Positions 34,437 through 44,132 of a stretch of 64,000 nucleotides of DNA are shown here, one piece after another. Position numbers and translations under genes: made by a program. Below the pieces are notes generated by a model. That model searched no databases and had not been told where the DNA came from. It saw only the letters and a program-made list of their open reading frames with translations. Each line of letters opens with the position of its first letter. Position 1 is the first letter of the stretch. The stretch comes from Natrinema altunense (lineage in GTDB: Archaea > Halobacteriota > Halobacteria > Halobacteriales > Natrialbaceae). The DNA is taken from positions 1 through 64,000 of the forward strand of contig NZ_JNCS01000002.1 in the NCBI RefSeq assembly GCF_000731985.1. The letters run 5' to 3'.

Positions 34437-35160
34437 GTGTGGGGACGTACTACGATCGGCCGAGAAGTTTCTACTCTACACCGAACGAAGCGACAAGTAC
34501 ACATCCTGTACTGAGCAATTCGGACAAATCCTCGAGAGATGGGGTCTGTTCTAAGACCCGCCCGTGTTCTAAATTCACGATGCAAAACTCGGATGTCAGC
34601 CCCGCCCCGGACTACTTCTGTCGCGAGCAAATCCGCAAGCGGCGAATATCCTCTCCTCGGCGAGACGGACCCCATTCGATCGTCGCGTCCACGACCACAG
34701 TCCACTGGCGGTCCGAGTGGTCGTGCACTCGGCTGCTCCGCCTCGCGGGCGATCGACTCGAGGCGCGAATGGATGCTGCGCTCCCATCGACTCCCGAACA
34801 GCGCCGAGTCCCGACGACGTGAACAGGCTCTCGTCGCATTACTGCCTCGAGTCCCCTGTCCACCAACGAGTGGTCGCCATCGGTATCGGTCCCGAACCGA
34901 TCGAGGGACGGTGAGAAATCGGGTCTCGGTCCGACGGCCGGCTGATCGCGCGAGACGGGTCGGTGAGTACACGGTTGCCCGTGCTTCGCCACCGACCACG
35001 TCGGCGTGATGGGAGCCGTAACCGGGTGACGACACCGACCGCCGTCCCGAGAGCGGGCGTCTCGAGGGCCGCGCGGCCACTGCGCGAAACGGGGCGAAAC
35101 CACCGCTGTGCCCGTTCTAACAACTCCATAATAATCAGTTCACTATCAGATCTGGCCGCT
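34437..35160. other. 724-bp intergenic region before the polysaccharide locus
   Basis: No convincing gene. Several overlapping Arg/Ser-rich frames on both strands look spurious. One minus-strand frame of 35 codons with GTG start (34471-34578) encodes a peptide with LEQTPSLEDLSELL and lower GC, but lacks support. An AT-rich core promoter for the next gene lies at the right end. The region may contain decayed DNA. Confidence 0.35.
35127..35136 (+). promoter_or_regulatory. ATAATAA-type core promoter of the hexomutase-like gene
   Basis: CATAATAATC centred about 30 bp upstream of the ATG. The ATAATAA core recurs before several genes of this locus (near 41234, 44418, 48118, 51648). Confidence 0.45.
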
Positions 35161-36498
35161 ATGGTTGGTCCAAGCGGTAGCGGCGGATCGGGCGGGACGG
35201 AGATCACGGCCGCACGCGCGCTCTCCGTCGGTCGCGCCGTCGCGTCCGACGGGTACGACCGCGTCGTCGTCGGCCGCGACGCTCGAGCGAGCGGGGCGGT
35301 ACTGGTCGATGCGGTGACCGCCGGCCTTCGAGAGTGCGGCGCGGACGTTCTCGCGGTCGGCGTCGCACCGACGCCGACGATCGCGCGGACTGTCTCACGA
35401 ACGGACGCGAACGCGGGGATCGTCGTTACGGCGGCTCACGACCCGACACCGAACGACGGGCTCAGACTCCGGACGGCGTCCGGGACGGCGTTCGGCCCCG
35501 AGCAGCGGGCGGCGATCGCCGCTCGAGTCGAACGTGACGAGTACGATTGCCACCCGCGGGACGGCAAGGGGTCGACGGAGACGGTGGCGGACGCGGTCGA
35601 GCGGCACGCGACGGAACTGGTCGAGGCCGTCTCGGTGGCCGACCCGCCGAGCGTCGTTGTCGATGTCGGGGACGGGGCCGGCGAGATCACGGCGCGCGTG
35701 CTCTCGGCGCTCGGTTGTGACGTCGGGACGCTACACGGACGGCGAGAGGAGGCCTTTCCCGGGTGGCCGGGTGAGCCGGCCGAAGAGACGCTCGGAGCGC
35801 TGTCGTCGCTCGTGGAAGCGACGGACGCGCGGCTCGGGATCGCTCACGACGCCGACGCCGATCGGATGCTGGCCGTCGACGAGACGGGGGCCGTCGTCCC
35901 GAGGGATGCGCTTCTGGCGCTGTTCGCGCGGGCAACTGCGACCGACGGCGACATCGTCGCTGCGCCGGTCGGGACGAGCATGGCCGTCGACGATGTGCTC
36001 GCGGCCGTCGACGCGACGGTGAGTCGAACGCGGGTCGGCGACACGTTCGTCGCCGACCGTACGACGTGGCCGGACGTCGTCTTCGGTGGCGACCCGAGCG
36101 GGGCGTGGATCTGGCCGGGCGAGACGCCGTGTCCCGATGGGCCGCTCGCCGCGTGCAAACTCGTCGAACTCGTCGCCGATCGCGGGCCACTATCGTCGCT
36201 CGTCGCGGACATCGAACCGTACCCCAGCCGCCACGCGTCGGTCGCGGTCGAGGAGCAAACCGCCGTGATGAACCAGGTTCGGGAGTGTGCCCACGAGTGG
36301 TACGACGATGTCGACACGCTCGGTGGCGTCTACGTCGATGTCGGTGCCGGCTGGCTCTTCCTGCGTGCGAGCGATACCGAGCCCGTGATCCAACTCACGG
36401 TCGAGGCACGGGACGAGTTTCGAGCCGAACGACTGGAAGCCGACGCGATCGGGCTCCTCGAGAAGGCGATCGCGACGGTGTCGGGACTTCGACCGTGA
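35161..36498 (+). CDS. Phosphoglucomutase/phosphomannomutase homologue lacking the catalytic Ser
   Basis: 445 residues with the four-domain alpha-D-phosphohexomutase plan. GRDARASG, the metal loop HDADADRM, the sugar loop GGDPSGAW and the phosphate-binding RASDTEP are all present. The active-site loop reads VTAAHDPTPNDG where VTASHNP is expected, so the phosphorylated Ser is Ala (codon 35434-35436) and Asn is Asp; the N-terminal GTSGIRG motif is also degenerate. Canonical phosphotransfer is unlikely, so it may be a regulator or have changed chemistry. It opens the polysaccharide locus. The ATG was chosen by promoter spacing. Confidence 0.85.
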   Translation: MVGPSGSGGSGGTEITAARALSVGRAVASDGYDRVVVGRDARASGAVLVDAVTAGLRECGADVLAVGVAPTPTIARTVSRTDANAGIVVTAAHDPTPNDGLRLRTASGTAFGPEQRAAIAARVERDEYDCHPRDGKGSTETVADAVERHATELVEAVSVADPPSVVVDVGDGAGEITARVLSALGCDVGTLHGRREEAFPGWPGEPAEETLGALSSLVEATDARLGIAHDADADRMLAVDETGAVVPRDALLALFARATATDGDIVAAPVGTSMAVDDVLAAVDATVSRTRVGDTFVADRTTWPDVVFGGDPSGAWIWPGETPCPDGPLAACKLVELVADRGPLSSLVADIEPYPSRHASVAVEEQTAVMNQVRECAHEWYDDVDTLGGVYVDVGAGWLFLRASDTEPVIQLTVEARDEFRAERLEADAIGLLEKAIATVSGLRP

Positions 36499-36771
36499 AC
36501 GGTGCCCGACGACGACCCGCCTCTCGTTCAACCCGCCACGAGCCCGAGCAGTCGAACCGGGTAGCCCTTGGCTCGGGGCCGCGAGGTCGGCGATCCCAGT
36601 ACCCGACGGAACGCGACGCTCGGGGGCCGCTGGTTGTCTTAACGGAGTGATAATGAAGTGTGCTGTCAGCCTCGCTGGGTCTAGAGACGTGGTGCAACGA
36701 ACGACACCGCTGTCGTGGCACGTCGGCAGCGGTCGAACGGGTACGCGGGTTACGAAACGACAACTACAACG

Positions 36772-38457
36772 ATGACTCGGAGGTTTGGCGGTGACGACGC
36801 GACATCGACAGGGGGTACCGAGAGCGAATCGGACGGGCTGGACACGCTCCTCATCGGCATCGACGCGGGGTGTCTGCCGGTCTTCGAGCGGCTCTTCGAG
36901 GCGGATCGGATTCCGACCATCGAGCGGCTCTGTTCGACGGGCGTAACCGCCCCGCTCGAGTCACAGATTCCGCCGTGGACGCCGAGCGCCTGGCCGTCGC
37001 TCTACACCGGCGTCAATCCCGGCAAACACGGCGCGGTCGGCTTCGTCGGGTACGATGGCTACGACTGGCACGTGACGAGCAACGACGACGTCCGCGAGCA
37101 GCCGTTGTGGACGCTGTTGGACCGCCACGACCGCTCGAGCGTCGTCGTCAACGCACCGGTTACCCATCCGCCGGACGAGTTCGACGGGGCGGTGATACCC
37201 GGCTTTCTCGGCCCCGAGCAACCGCCGTGTCACCCCGAGGGGCTTCTCGACGACGTCCGCGACGCGATCGGGGAGTACCGCGTCTATCCGAACTACACGC
37301 GCGACGACGATTCGCTCTCCGACCGCGAGAAGATCGCGGAGTACCGCGAACTCGTCCGGCTGCGCGGCGAGGCGTTTCGGTATCTCGCCGCCGAGTTCGA
37401 GCCGGATTTCGGCTTCGTCCAGTTCCAGAAGACGGATACAGTCTTTCACGAGTTCAGTGGCGAACGACGACACGTCGACAGCGTCTACGAGGCGACCGAC
37501 GACCAGATCGGGGAGATCCTCGCGGCCTGCGATCCGGACCGCGTCTTCCTGGTGAGCGACCACGGCATGGGCGAGTACGAGGGCTACGAGTTCCGGGTCA
37601 ACGAGTACCTCCGGGACATGGGTTTCCTCGAGACGACGACCGGCGGCAAGGGCATGCCGTCGTGGACGCCGATGCGGAGACGCCTCCGCGAGGGCGAGGC
37701 GTACGACACGTGGGAGCCCGGTCCGATCGCACGCGCGGCGTCGGTCGCCGCGCGGTTCGGCGTCACCGCGCGACGAATACGGGCCGCCCTCGAGCGGGTC
37801 GGACTGGCCGACCTCGCGATCGAGTACGCGCCGAACGGCGTCTCCCGGACGGCGAACGAACAGGTCGACTTCGCCGAGTCGGAAGCGTACGTCCGTGCGC
37901 GAACCGAACTCGGCGTCCGGCTCAATCTCGAGGGGCGAGAGCCGATGGGCGTCGTGCCCCCCGAGGAGTACGAGGAACGCCGCGAGGAACTCATGCGGGC
38001 GCTGCAGGCGGTCGAAACGCCCGACGGCGAGCCGTTCTTCGAGACGGTGGCGCCCCGCGAGCAGTACTTCCACGGCGAGCACATCGAGGAGACGGTCGAT
38101 ATCGTCACGATCCCCGCCGACTTCGACCACATGCTCTCCGAACAGTTGGGTGACGGGGAGTACTTCGGCCCGGCCGAACCCTGGAACCACAAGCTCGAGG
38201 GCGTCTTCGTCGCGGCCGGCGAGGGGATCGACGAGGACGCCGCGCTCGAGGGGGCACACCTCTTCGACGTTGCGCCGACGATCATGGCCGCGATGGGGGT
38301 CCCCTACAGCGACCGGATGGACGGCAGCGTCGTGCCCGTCGTCGATCCGATCGACCCGATGTCCTACCCCGCATACGAGGAGGAAAACGGCGAGAGCCGA
38401 CCGGCGACCGACGAGGCCGTCACCGATCGGCTGGCCGATCTCGGGTACATGAACTGA
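36772..38457 (+). CDS. Type I phosphodiesterase/nucleotide pyrophosphatase family protein
   Basis: 561 residues, alkaline-phosphatase superfamily (COG3379 type). Seen: LLIGIDAGCLPVFERLFEA (metal Asp), the nucleophile region PPWTPSAWPSLYTGVNPGKHG split at its Thr/Ser, VQFQKTDTVFHEF, and VFLVSDHGMGEYEG (metal Asp-His). No signal peptide is found, so it is probably cytoplasmic. Such genes are frequent in haloarchaeal polysaccharide loci and may hydrolyse nucleotide sugars or lipid-linked phosphates; the substrate is unknown. Confidence 0.88.
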   Translation: MTRRFGGDDATSTGGTESESDGLDTLLIGIDAGCLPVFERLFEADRIPTIERLCSTGVTAPLESQIPPWTPSAWPSLYTGVNPGKHGAVGFVGYDGYDWHVTSNDDVREQPLWTLLDRHDRSSVVVNAPVTHPPDEFDGAVIPGFLGPEQPPCHPEGLLDDVRDAIGEYRVYPNYTRDDDSLSDREKIAEYRELVRLRGEAFRYLAAEFEPDFGFVQFQKTDTVFHEFSGERRHVDSVYEATDDQIGEILAACDPDRVFLVSDHGMGEYEGYEFRVNEYLRDMGFLETTTGGKGMPSWTPMRRRLREGEAYDTWEPGPIARAASVAARFGVTARRIRAALERVGLADLAIEYAPNGVSRTANEQVDFAESEAYVRARTELGVRLNLEGREPMGVVPPEEYEERREELMRALQAVETPDGEPFFETVAPREQYFHGEHIEETVDIVTIPADFDHMLSEQLGDGEYFGPAEPWNHKLEGVFVAAGEGIDEDAALEGAHLFDVAPTIMAAMGVPYSDRMDGSVVPVVDPIDPMSYPAYEEENGESRPATDEAVTDRLADLGYMN

Positions 38458-38514
38458 CTCGCCGAATCGCAGGAGACGGGTGCGTTCGCGCCGTTGCAAC
38501 CTGCTTACCCGCGG

Positions 38515-38523
38515 TATAAGTAT
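38515..38523 (+). promoter_or_regulatory. TATA box upstream of the HTH-10 regulator
   Basis: GGTATAAGTATGG centred about 47 bp before the chosen ATG, implying a leader of roughly 20 nt. Confidence 0.45.
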
Positions 38524-38565
38524 GGGTCACCGGACCCGACGACGGAGTACGACATCGATCTCGCA

Positions 38566-39228
38566 ATGGGATTTATCGCAGCAGTCCACCTCGTCCACGA
38601 CGAACTACCGTTGGTCCCGACGATAGCGCGCTGTGCGGACGCGACGCTCAGATACGAGTACGGGGCGACGACCGGGAAGCGACGCCTCCGGTTCGTGTCG
38701 GCCTTCGGCGACGAGCGCGCGGCCCTCGAGAACGCGATGACCGCCGATCCGACCGTCTCGAACCCGACTCGCGTCGCGACGTTCGAGAACCGGGCGGTCT
38801 ATCGCGTCACCGTCGACAGCGACCTCGAGGTCGTGCCCGACCGCTGTCTCGAGGACGGGCTGTTCGTCTTCACGATCACGAGCGACGACGGGGGGTGGCT
38901 CGTACGGGTTCACCTCCCCGATCGAGACGCGCTGTCCGCGTTCCGGACGCACTGTCGCGACCGCGGCATCTCGTTTCGCGTGACCCAGTTGTACGATTCG
39001 TCGGCGACCGACGACCGCACCTACTCCCTGACCGAACGCCAGCACGAGATCCTCACGATGGCGTACTACGCCGGCTACTTCGAGGTGCCGCGGCGAGTTA
39101 CCCAGGACGATCTCGCGGACCGGCTCGGGATCTCGGACTCGGCGGTTTCCCAGCGAATCCGGCGCGCCGTCTCCGAACTGATCGCGACCACCCTGGAGAA
39201 CGATCGAACGCCCGACGGGTACGGCTGA
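38566..39228 (+). CDS. Bat-type HTH-10 transcriptional regulator
   Basis: 220 residues. The C-terminal HTH_10 domain (about 160-215) reads LTERQHEILTMAYYAGYFEVPRR in two parts, then TQDDLADRLGISDSAVSQRIRRA, the hallmark of bacterio-opsin-activator-like haloarchaeal regulators. The N-terminal half is a sensory-type domain with paired beta segments. MGFIAAVHLVHDELPLVP is the usual family start and was preferred over an upstream in-frame ATG. It sits within the locus and is a candidate controller of it. Confidence 0.9.
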   Translation: MGFIAAVHLVHDELPLVPTIARCADATLRYEYGATTGKRRLRFVSAFGDERAALENAMTADPTVSNPTRVATFENRAVYRVTVDSDLEVVPDRCLEDGLFVFTITSDDGGWLVRVHLPDRDALSAFRTHCRDRGISFRVTQLYDSSATDDRTYSLTERQHEILTMAYYAGYFEVPRRVTQDDLADRLGISDSAVSQRIRRAVSELIATTLENDRTPDGYG

Positions 39229-39524
39229 GCACGACTGGTCCGCGGTCGTTCGGGGGTCGCTCGAGCCCTCGCCGGGATCGCCGCTCCTCGGACAGCTGCT
39301 CCCGGGCTGCAGGCGCTTAACACGGGATTAAACTTCGAACCGGAGCGGTGAAAAACCGGCGCGATCGCGAGCGAACCCGCCGTTTGTGATTCGTACAACC
39401 GTTCCGAGACGCGGGACCGTGATGGCCATCTCGAGACCGTCGATCCGTCGGTCGATCTTAAAGGCTTGCTATCCGAATCCGCAGATACTGGACCCCGGAC
39501 TGACTCACACCGAAGTGATTCTCA

Positions 39525-41174
39525 ATGTCGGACCGAAGTAATCTGCAGCGTTCGGATGGTGCGGGGGCCGGTCGTTCTCGGCCGGGTGGGGAGCGGGATC
39601 GGCGGCCATCTCTCGACGACTCGATATCACGGAGGCGGTCACGACGGTCGTTCCTGGGAGGGGCCGTGACAGCGTGTCTCGCCGGAGTCGGGCTGACCGC
39701 GACCGCCAGCGCAGCCACGGACCCGTACGGGTACTATTACGACGACTACGACACCGTCGTCGATGTCACCGAGGCGGGAGCGGACGACACCGGTACCGAA
39801 TCGATCACGCCCGTACTCGACGAACTCCGCGGTGACGATACGCTGCTCGTGTTTCCCGAGGGGGAGTATTACATGGACGAACAGTTCCGGTTCACGGGCT
39901 TCGATAACTTCGGCGTCGTCGGGGAGAACGCGACGCTGATCCCGGCGAACTACCACGACTTCGACGGCCCACAGTATCGACTGTTCCGGCTCGGCGTCGC
40001 GTACAGTCCCGGGGGGCAGCTCCGCTTCGAAGGGTTCGACGTCGATCAGACGGCCCCCGAGACGGGGATCAGGACGATCGAGGCCTACGCCGCCGACCGG
40101 CTCGAGGTGCGCGACGTGACGATCAACGGCTACCACGACAGCGGGACGTGGGGGCCGGGACTGTTCAACGTCACCGACCCCGACGGGCGAGGCATCGTCG
40201 AACGGTTCCGCGCGCCCGACGGCGGCGCGTGGGTGAACGACACGCCGAACGCGGGCAACCGCTGGCGCGGCCCGATCGGCATCGAAGCGAACGAGAACCG
40301 GGGGCGACTCGAGTTCAGGCGCTGCGGGCTCGGCGGCTTTCCGAACAACGGTCTCTATGCGGCGGGCGGCGACGGGACGATCATCGTCCACGGGGGACTC
40401 TATCGGAACAGCAACGGTGCGAACGTTCGCGTCGGCGGCCGGGACAGCGAGATTCGCTGGCCGACGGTCGAAGTCGACTCGACGCGACCGGAGGACGTGT
40501 CCCAGCGCGGTATTCGGATCGAGAACGGCCGCAACATCGAAATCTACGGTGCCGCCGTCGAGATCACCGCTCCCAAACCGACCAGCCACGCGATTTCGGT
40601 GATGAACACCTGTGACAGCGCGCGGATCGATACGACCCGCCTCCAGCTGCAGGGGTCGGAGGTGAACCACGGGATCGTCATCTCGCCGGAGTGCGGCGAG
40701 GCGACGATCGTCGACACGGAGATCACCCACGAAACCGCGGGCGGCTATCCGCTCTGGATTCGGGACAGCGACAGTGCCGGACAGGTGCTCGCGGAGCACC
40801 TCACCATTTCGGGACGGGCGGGCGATGGCGGCGGGTTCCGGGACGGCATTCGCTGTGAACGGGACGACTGCCGGTTCAGTCACGTCGACGTCACCCAGCA
40901 CGGCCGCGACGGCGTGGATCGAAACGCCATCGTCAACACGGGCGCTGATCTGACCGTCTATCAGAGCGAACTGCGGGCCAGTCAGTATCCGTACATCGAC
41001 CTCGGGTCCGGCACGCTGGTCCGTGACTCGACGCTCGAGTCGTCGGCCGACCACGAGGCCGTCTGTCTCTACTCGTCGTCGACGAATCCGACCTTCAAGA
41101 AGAACCGGCTGGTCGGCGGGATTCGCGATCTCGGCGCGAGCGGCGTTACGACCTGGGAGAACACGTACGAGTAG
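39525..41174 (+). CDS. Tat-exported right-handed beta-helix protein
   Basis: 549 residues. A Tat signal (RRRSRRSFLGGAVTACLAGV, cleavage near ATASA) is followed by a repetitive beta-solenoid: an N-terminal pectate-lyase-like cap (DVTEAGADDTGTESITPVLDEL) and repeated short strands with Asn/Asp turns. The shape fits polysaccharide lyases, polygalacturonases or epimerases, though catalytic residues cannot be named. It follows the regulator and precedes the flippase gene, suggesting action on the exported glycan. Confidence 0.85.
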   Translation: MSDRSNLQRSDGAGAGRSRPGGERDRRPSLDDSISRRRSRRSFLGGAVTACLAGVGLTATASAATDPYGYYYDDYDTVVDVTEAGADDTGTESITPVLDELRGDDTLLVFPEGEYYMDEQFRFTGFDNFGVVGENATLIPANYHDFDGPQYRLFRLGVAYSPGGQLRFEGFDVDQTAPETGIRTIEAYAADRLEVRDVTINGYHDSGTWGPGLFNVTDPDGRGIVERFRAPDGGAWVNDTPNAGNRWRGPIGIEANENRGRLEFRRCGLGGFPNNGLYAAGGDGTIIVHGGLYRNSNGANVRVGGRDSEIRWPTVEVDSTRPEDVSQRGIRIENGRNIEIYGAAVEITAPKPTSHAISVMNTCDSARIDTTRLQLQGSEVNHGIVISPECGEATIVDTEITHETAGGYPLWIRDSDSAGQVLAEHLTISGRAGDGGGFRDGIRCERDDCRFSHVDVTQHGRDGVDRNAIVNTGADLTVYQSELRASQYPYIDLGSGTLVRDSTLESSADHEAVCLYSSSTNPTFKKNRLVGGIRDLGASGVTTWENTYE

Positions 41175-41231
41175 TCACGATCGCGCGCCCGGCCTGACTC
41201 GATGTCGTACTTCGGGGTCGTTTATCCCCTG

Positions 41232-41240
41232 TATAATAAG
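41232..41240 (+). promoter_or_regulatory. TATAATAAG core promoter upstream of the flippase gene
   Basis: TATAATAAG about 110 bp upstream of the flippase start, implying a long leader that contains the ribosome-binding site. Confidence 0.4.
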
Positions 41241-41333
41241 GCCTCGCTGTCGCCCCGGTACTGCTACAGTGAGTCCGTCGGATCGCGACCGGTCGGCGGC
41301 GAACGGGGCTGTCGATCGTCGACTCGAACGTGT

Positions 41334-41340
41334 GGAGGAG
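41334..41340 (+). promoter_or_regulatory. Shine-Dalgarno site deciding a GTG start
   Basis: GGAGGAG lies five bases before GTG at 41346. It is one of few clear ribosome sites here and fixes the flippase start at the GTG rather than at upstream in-frame codons. Confidence 0.6.
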
Positions 41341-41345
41341 AACCC

Positions 41346-42968
41346 GTGAACAGAAGTATTGCGAGCGGCGTCGTCTCCGTCGTCAGTGCGAAAGTCGTCG
41401 TGCTCGTCGTCACCGCACTTTCGACGCCGCTGCTCTACCGGTTTCTCGGCGCGTCGGCGTTCGGCGAGTACGCGTTTCTGCTGTCCGTCTTCGCGATCTA
41501 CATGATCTTCGTCAGCTCCGGGGTTACCGACGGCGTCCGGAAGTTCCTCGCGGAGGACCGCGCCGCGGCGAACTGGAGCGAACACGTCGTCGGCTTCTAC
41601 TTCCGGTTGGCGGTCTCCCTCTCGGTCATCGGGGCCTTCCTGCTGGTTCTCGCGACCCGGACCGGAATCGTCGCCCTCGCGTTCGGAGCCGAACTAACGA
41701 CGTATTTCTACGTCCTCGCGGCGCTCGTGATTTCGGCACAGTTTCGCGATTACGCGCGGAAGACGCTCATGGGATTCGGCCTCGAGCGGTACTCGGAACC
41801 GCTCAAGGTCCTCGACAAGCTCGGCTTCGTCGCGGTCGCGATCCCGCTGACCTACGTCGGCGTCGGCGTGATGGGGGCGCTCGCGGGCCACGTGTTCGCG
41901 AGCGTGCTCGTCGCCGCGGTCGGACTCGTCCTCGTCCATCGACGCGTCTCGCTGTCGTGCGTGTTCACCAGGCCGTCGGCGCGGTTTCCTCGGAAGGAGA
42001 TGTTCGCGTTCAACTCGATGAGCATCGCGTTGATCTTCCTGCTGATGTCGCTCTATCACATCGACGTCGTGATGCTCCACCGGTTCCGGACGGACGCGGC
42101 GGTCGGTAACTATCGGGCGGCGCTGACGCTCGCCGAGTTCCTCTGGTTCGTCCCGATGGCGATTCAAACGGTCTTCGTCCACTCGACGTCGGAGCTGTGG
42201 TCGCAGAACCGCTACGGGAAGATCTCCGCGCTCGCCTCGCGGACGACGCGCTATACGTTTCTGCTGACGGGCGTGATGGCGGTTGGGCTCGCGGCGCTGG
42301 CGGATGTCGCGGTACCGATCTACTTCGGTGCCGAAGCCGAGCCGGCGATTACGCCCCTGTTGCTGTTGCTCCCCGGCGCGCTCGGCTTCGCCCTCGCGCG
42401 ACCGATTCTCGCGGTCTCACAGGGGGAAGGGACGCTCCGGTACCCGGTCGTGGCCACCGGCGGCGCGGCGCTGCTCAACCTGGGACTCAACCTTGCCCTC
42501 ATTCCGCGCTACGGGATGCAGGGTGCGGCCGTCGCGACCAGCGTCGGATACGGGTCGATGTTCGTCTTCCACTGCTGGAGCGCTCGCCTCGTCGGGTTCG
42601 ATCCGCTCGCGGACGCCCGGCTCGGTCGTGCGGTCCTGACGACCGTCCTCGCGGCCGTTCCCATCGTCGCCCTCTCGACGGCGATCGCGAACCCGTGGCT
42701 CGCGCTCGCGGTCGTCCCGCCCGTCGGGTTCGCGATCTTCGTCACGTTCGCACTCCTCGTCGGTGTACTGGACCCGGCCGAACCGTTCGAGGTGTTGTCA
42801 GCGTTTCCGGACCCGATCGGATCGACGGCGAACGTGATCCACGATCGGATCGCGGACGGCGGGAGCGATGGCACGACTCGTAACTGGTTGCAACTCCTCC
42901 TGTTCGTCGTCGGCCTGTCCCTGCTCGTCTCGGGGCTCGCACTGGGCGTGCTCGATCCCGGCGTGTGA
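41346..42968 (+). CDS. Wzx-like polysaccharide flippase (MATE/MOP superfamily)
   Basis: 540 residues, about 14 TM helices. The N-terminus SIASGVVSVVSAKVVVLVV and the block FLGASAFGEYAFLLSVFAIY are typical of RfbX/Wzx oligosaccharide flippases, with VDVVMLHRFRTDAAVGNYRAA-like charged loops mid-protein. It should move a lipid-linked glycan across the membrane. The final ~60 residues add a soluble acidic insert and one last TM. Confidence 0.9.
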   Translation: MNRSIASGVVSVVSAKVVVLVVTALSTPLLYRFLGASAFGEYAFLLSVFAIYMIFVSSGVTDGVRKFLAEDRAAANWSEHVVGFYFRLAVSLSVIGAFLLVLATRTGIVALAFGAELTTYFYVLAALVISAQFRDYARKTLMGFGLERYSEPLKVLDKLGFVAVAIPLTYVGVGVMGALAGHVFASVLVAAVGLVLVHRRVSLSCVFTRPSARFPRKEMFAFNSMSIALIFLLMSLYHIDVVMLHRFRTDAAVGNYRAALTLAEFLWFVPMAIQTVFVHSTSELWSQNRYGKISALASRTTRYTFLLTGVMAVGLAALADVAVPIYFGAEAEPAITPLLLLLPGALGFALARPILAVSQGEGTLRYPVVATGGAALLNLGLNLALIPRYGMQGAAVATSVGYGSMFVFHCWSARLVGFDPLADARLGRAVLTTVLAAVPIVALSTAIANPWLALAVVPPVGFAIFVTFALLVGVLDPAEPFEVLSAFPDPIGSTANVIHDRIADGGSDGTTRNWLQLLLFVVGLSLLVSGLALGVLDPGV

Positions 42969-43073
42969 GTGCCGTTTCTCGAGCGAGACAGGCTTGCGTT
43001 GCTATAACACCGCGACACGGGAGAGAGGACGGATCGAAGCGCCCGAACCGGACGGGCCGGCGGCCGCGTAGCG

Positions 43074-44132
43074 TTATCGGACCTGGGTCTCGAGCGGTTC
43101 GCTCTCCGCCATGTCGAACACCATCGCGAGTAGGAGGAACCCGATTCCCGCGACGAGCAACAGCAGGCTCGTCGCGACCCGGACGGCCGGAACGCCGCCG
43201 CTCGAGAACGCGGAGCCCAGCGCTGTCCCGGCACCGAGAACGGCGGTCGCGGCCGTCGCGGCCCCGAACAGGTAGAGCAATGCGAGCGGGTGGCAGTCGA
43301 GGACGAGGTACTTGGTTCGCAGCCGCCACAGGAAGTCGCGTAGCAACAGCAGCGACACCTTCGGGACGTATCGGGAGTAGGTGATGCTCGACTCCTCCTC
43401 GCCGTAGACGGCCGGCATCGCCACGTCGGCGACGCGCATCCCGTGGACGTTCAGTTTGACTAGCAGGTCGTTACAGTAGCCGTAATACTCGTAGAGGGCC
43501 GGCACGTCGATCGCCGCGAGCGCGTCGTGTGAGATCGCCGTATACCCGTTCTGGGGGTCCATCGTCTTCCAGTAGCCGGACGCGATCTTCGTCAGGAACG
43601 TCAGGGTCGCGTTGCCGACGAGCCGAAACCGCGGCATGGCCGCCCGGTACTCTCGAGACAGGAGCCGGTTCCCTTTCGTGTAATCGGCTTCTCCCTCCAC
43701 GATCGGATCGAGGAGCCGCTGCATCTGGCAGAGATCCATCTGACCGTCCGCGTCGACGGTAACCGTCGCGTCCACGCCGTCCGCGAGCGCGGCGAGATAG
43801 CCGGTCTTGATCGCGCCGCCAGCACCGCGGTTCTCGCGGTGCTCGATCGGGACGACCCGACCGATGGCGTCGCCGACCGTCGCCCGGGTCGCCAGCGCGG
43901 ATGCACCGCCGTCGGCCGCGAGCCGCTCGCCGGCCTCGTCGACACGTCCCGCGTTCCCGATCGCGTCCTCCCGCGCGGCCTCGCGGATCTCCGCTCGAGT
44001 CCCGTCCGTCGACCGATCGTCGATCGCGTAAATCCGGTCGACGTACCCGGGCATCTCGCGGATCACGTCGCCGACGAACCCCTCCTCGTTGTAGGCGGGT
44101 ATCACGACGCCGACGCTCGCGCCCCGGTACAT
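43074..44132 (-). CDS. GT2 glycosyltransferase with C-terminal TM helices (dolichyl-phosphate type)
   Basis: 352 residues. GT-A domain with VGVVIPAYNEEGFVGDVI, AIDDRSTDGT and the DxD motif in TVDADGQMDL; C-terminal acceptor region ISHDALAAIDV and GEEESSITYSRYVP. Two hydrophobic helices (about 280-345) anchor it. The pattern matches dolichyl-phosphate glucose/mannose synthases that load a lipid carrier. A 30-residue Ala/Glu-rich insert after the first DD motif is unusual. Its start overlaps a tiny upstream gene in a TGATG junction. Confidence 0.9.
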   Translation of the reverse strand: MYRGASVGVVIPAYNEEGFVGDVIREMPGYVDRIYAIDDRSTDGTRAEIREAAREDAIGNAGRVDEAGERLAADGGASALATRATVGDAIGRVVPIEHRENRGAGGAIKTGYLAALADGVDATVTVDADGQMDLCQMQRLLDPIVEGEADYTKGNRLLSREYRAAMPRFRLVGNATLTFLTKIASGYWKTMDPQNGYTAISHDALAAIDVPALYEYYGYCNDLLVKLNVHGMRVADVAMPAVYGEEESSITYSRYVPKVSLLLLRDFLWRLRTKYLVLDCHPLALLYLFGAATAATAVLGAGTALGSAFSSGGVPAVRVATSLLLLVAGIGFLLLAMVFDMAESEPLETQVR

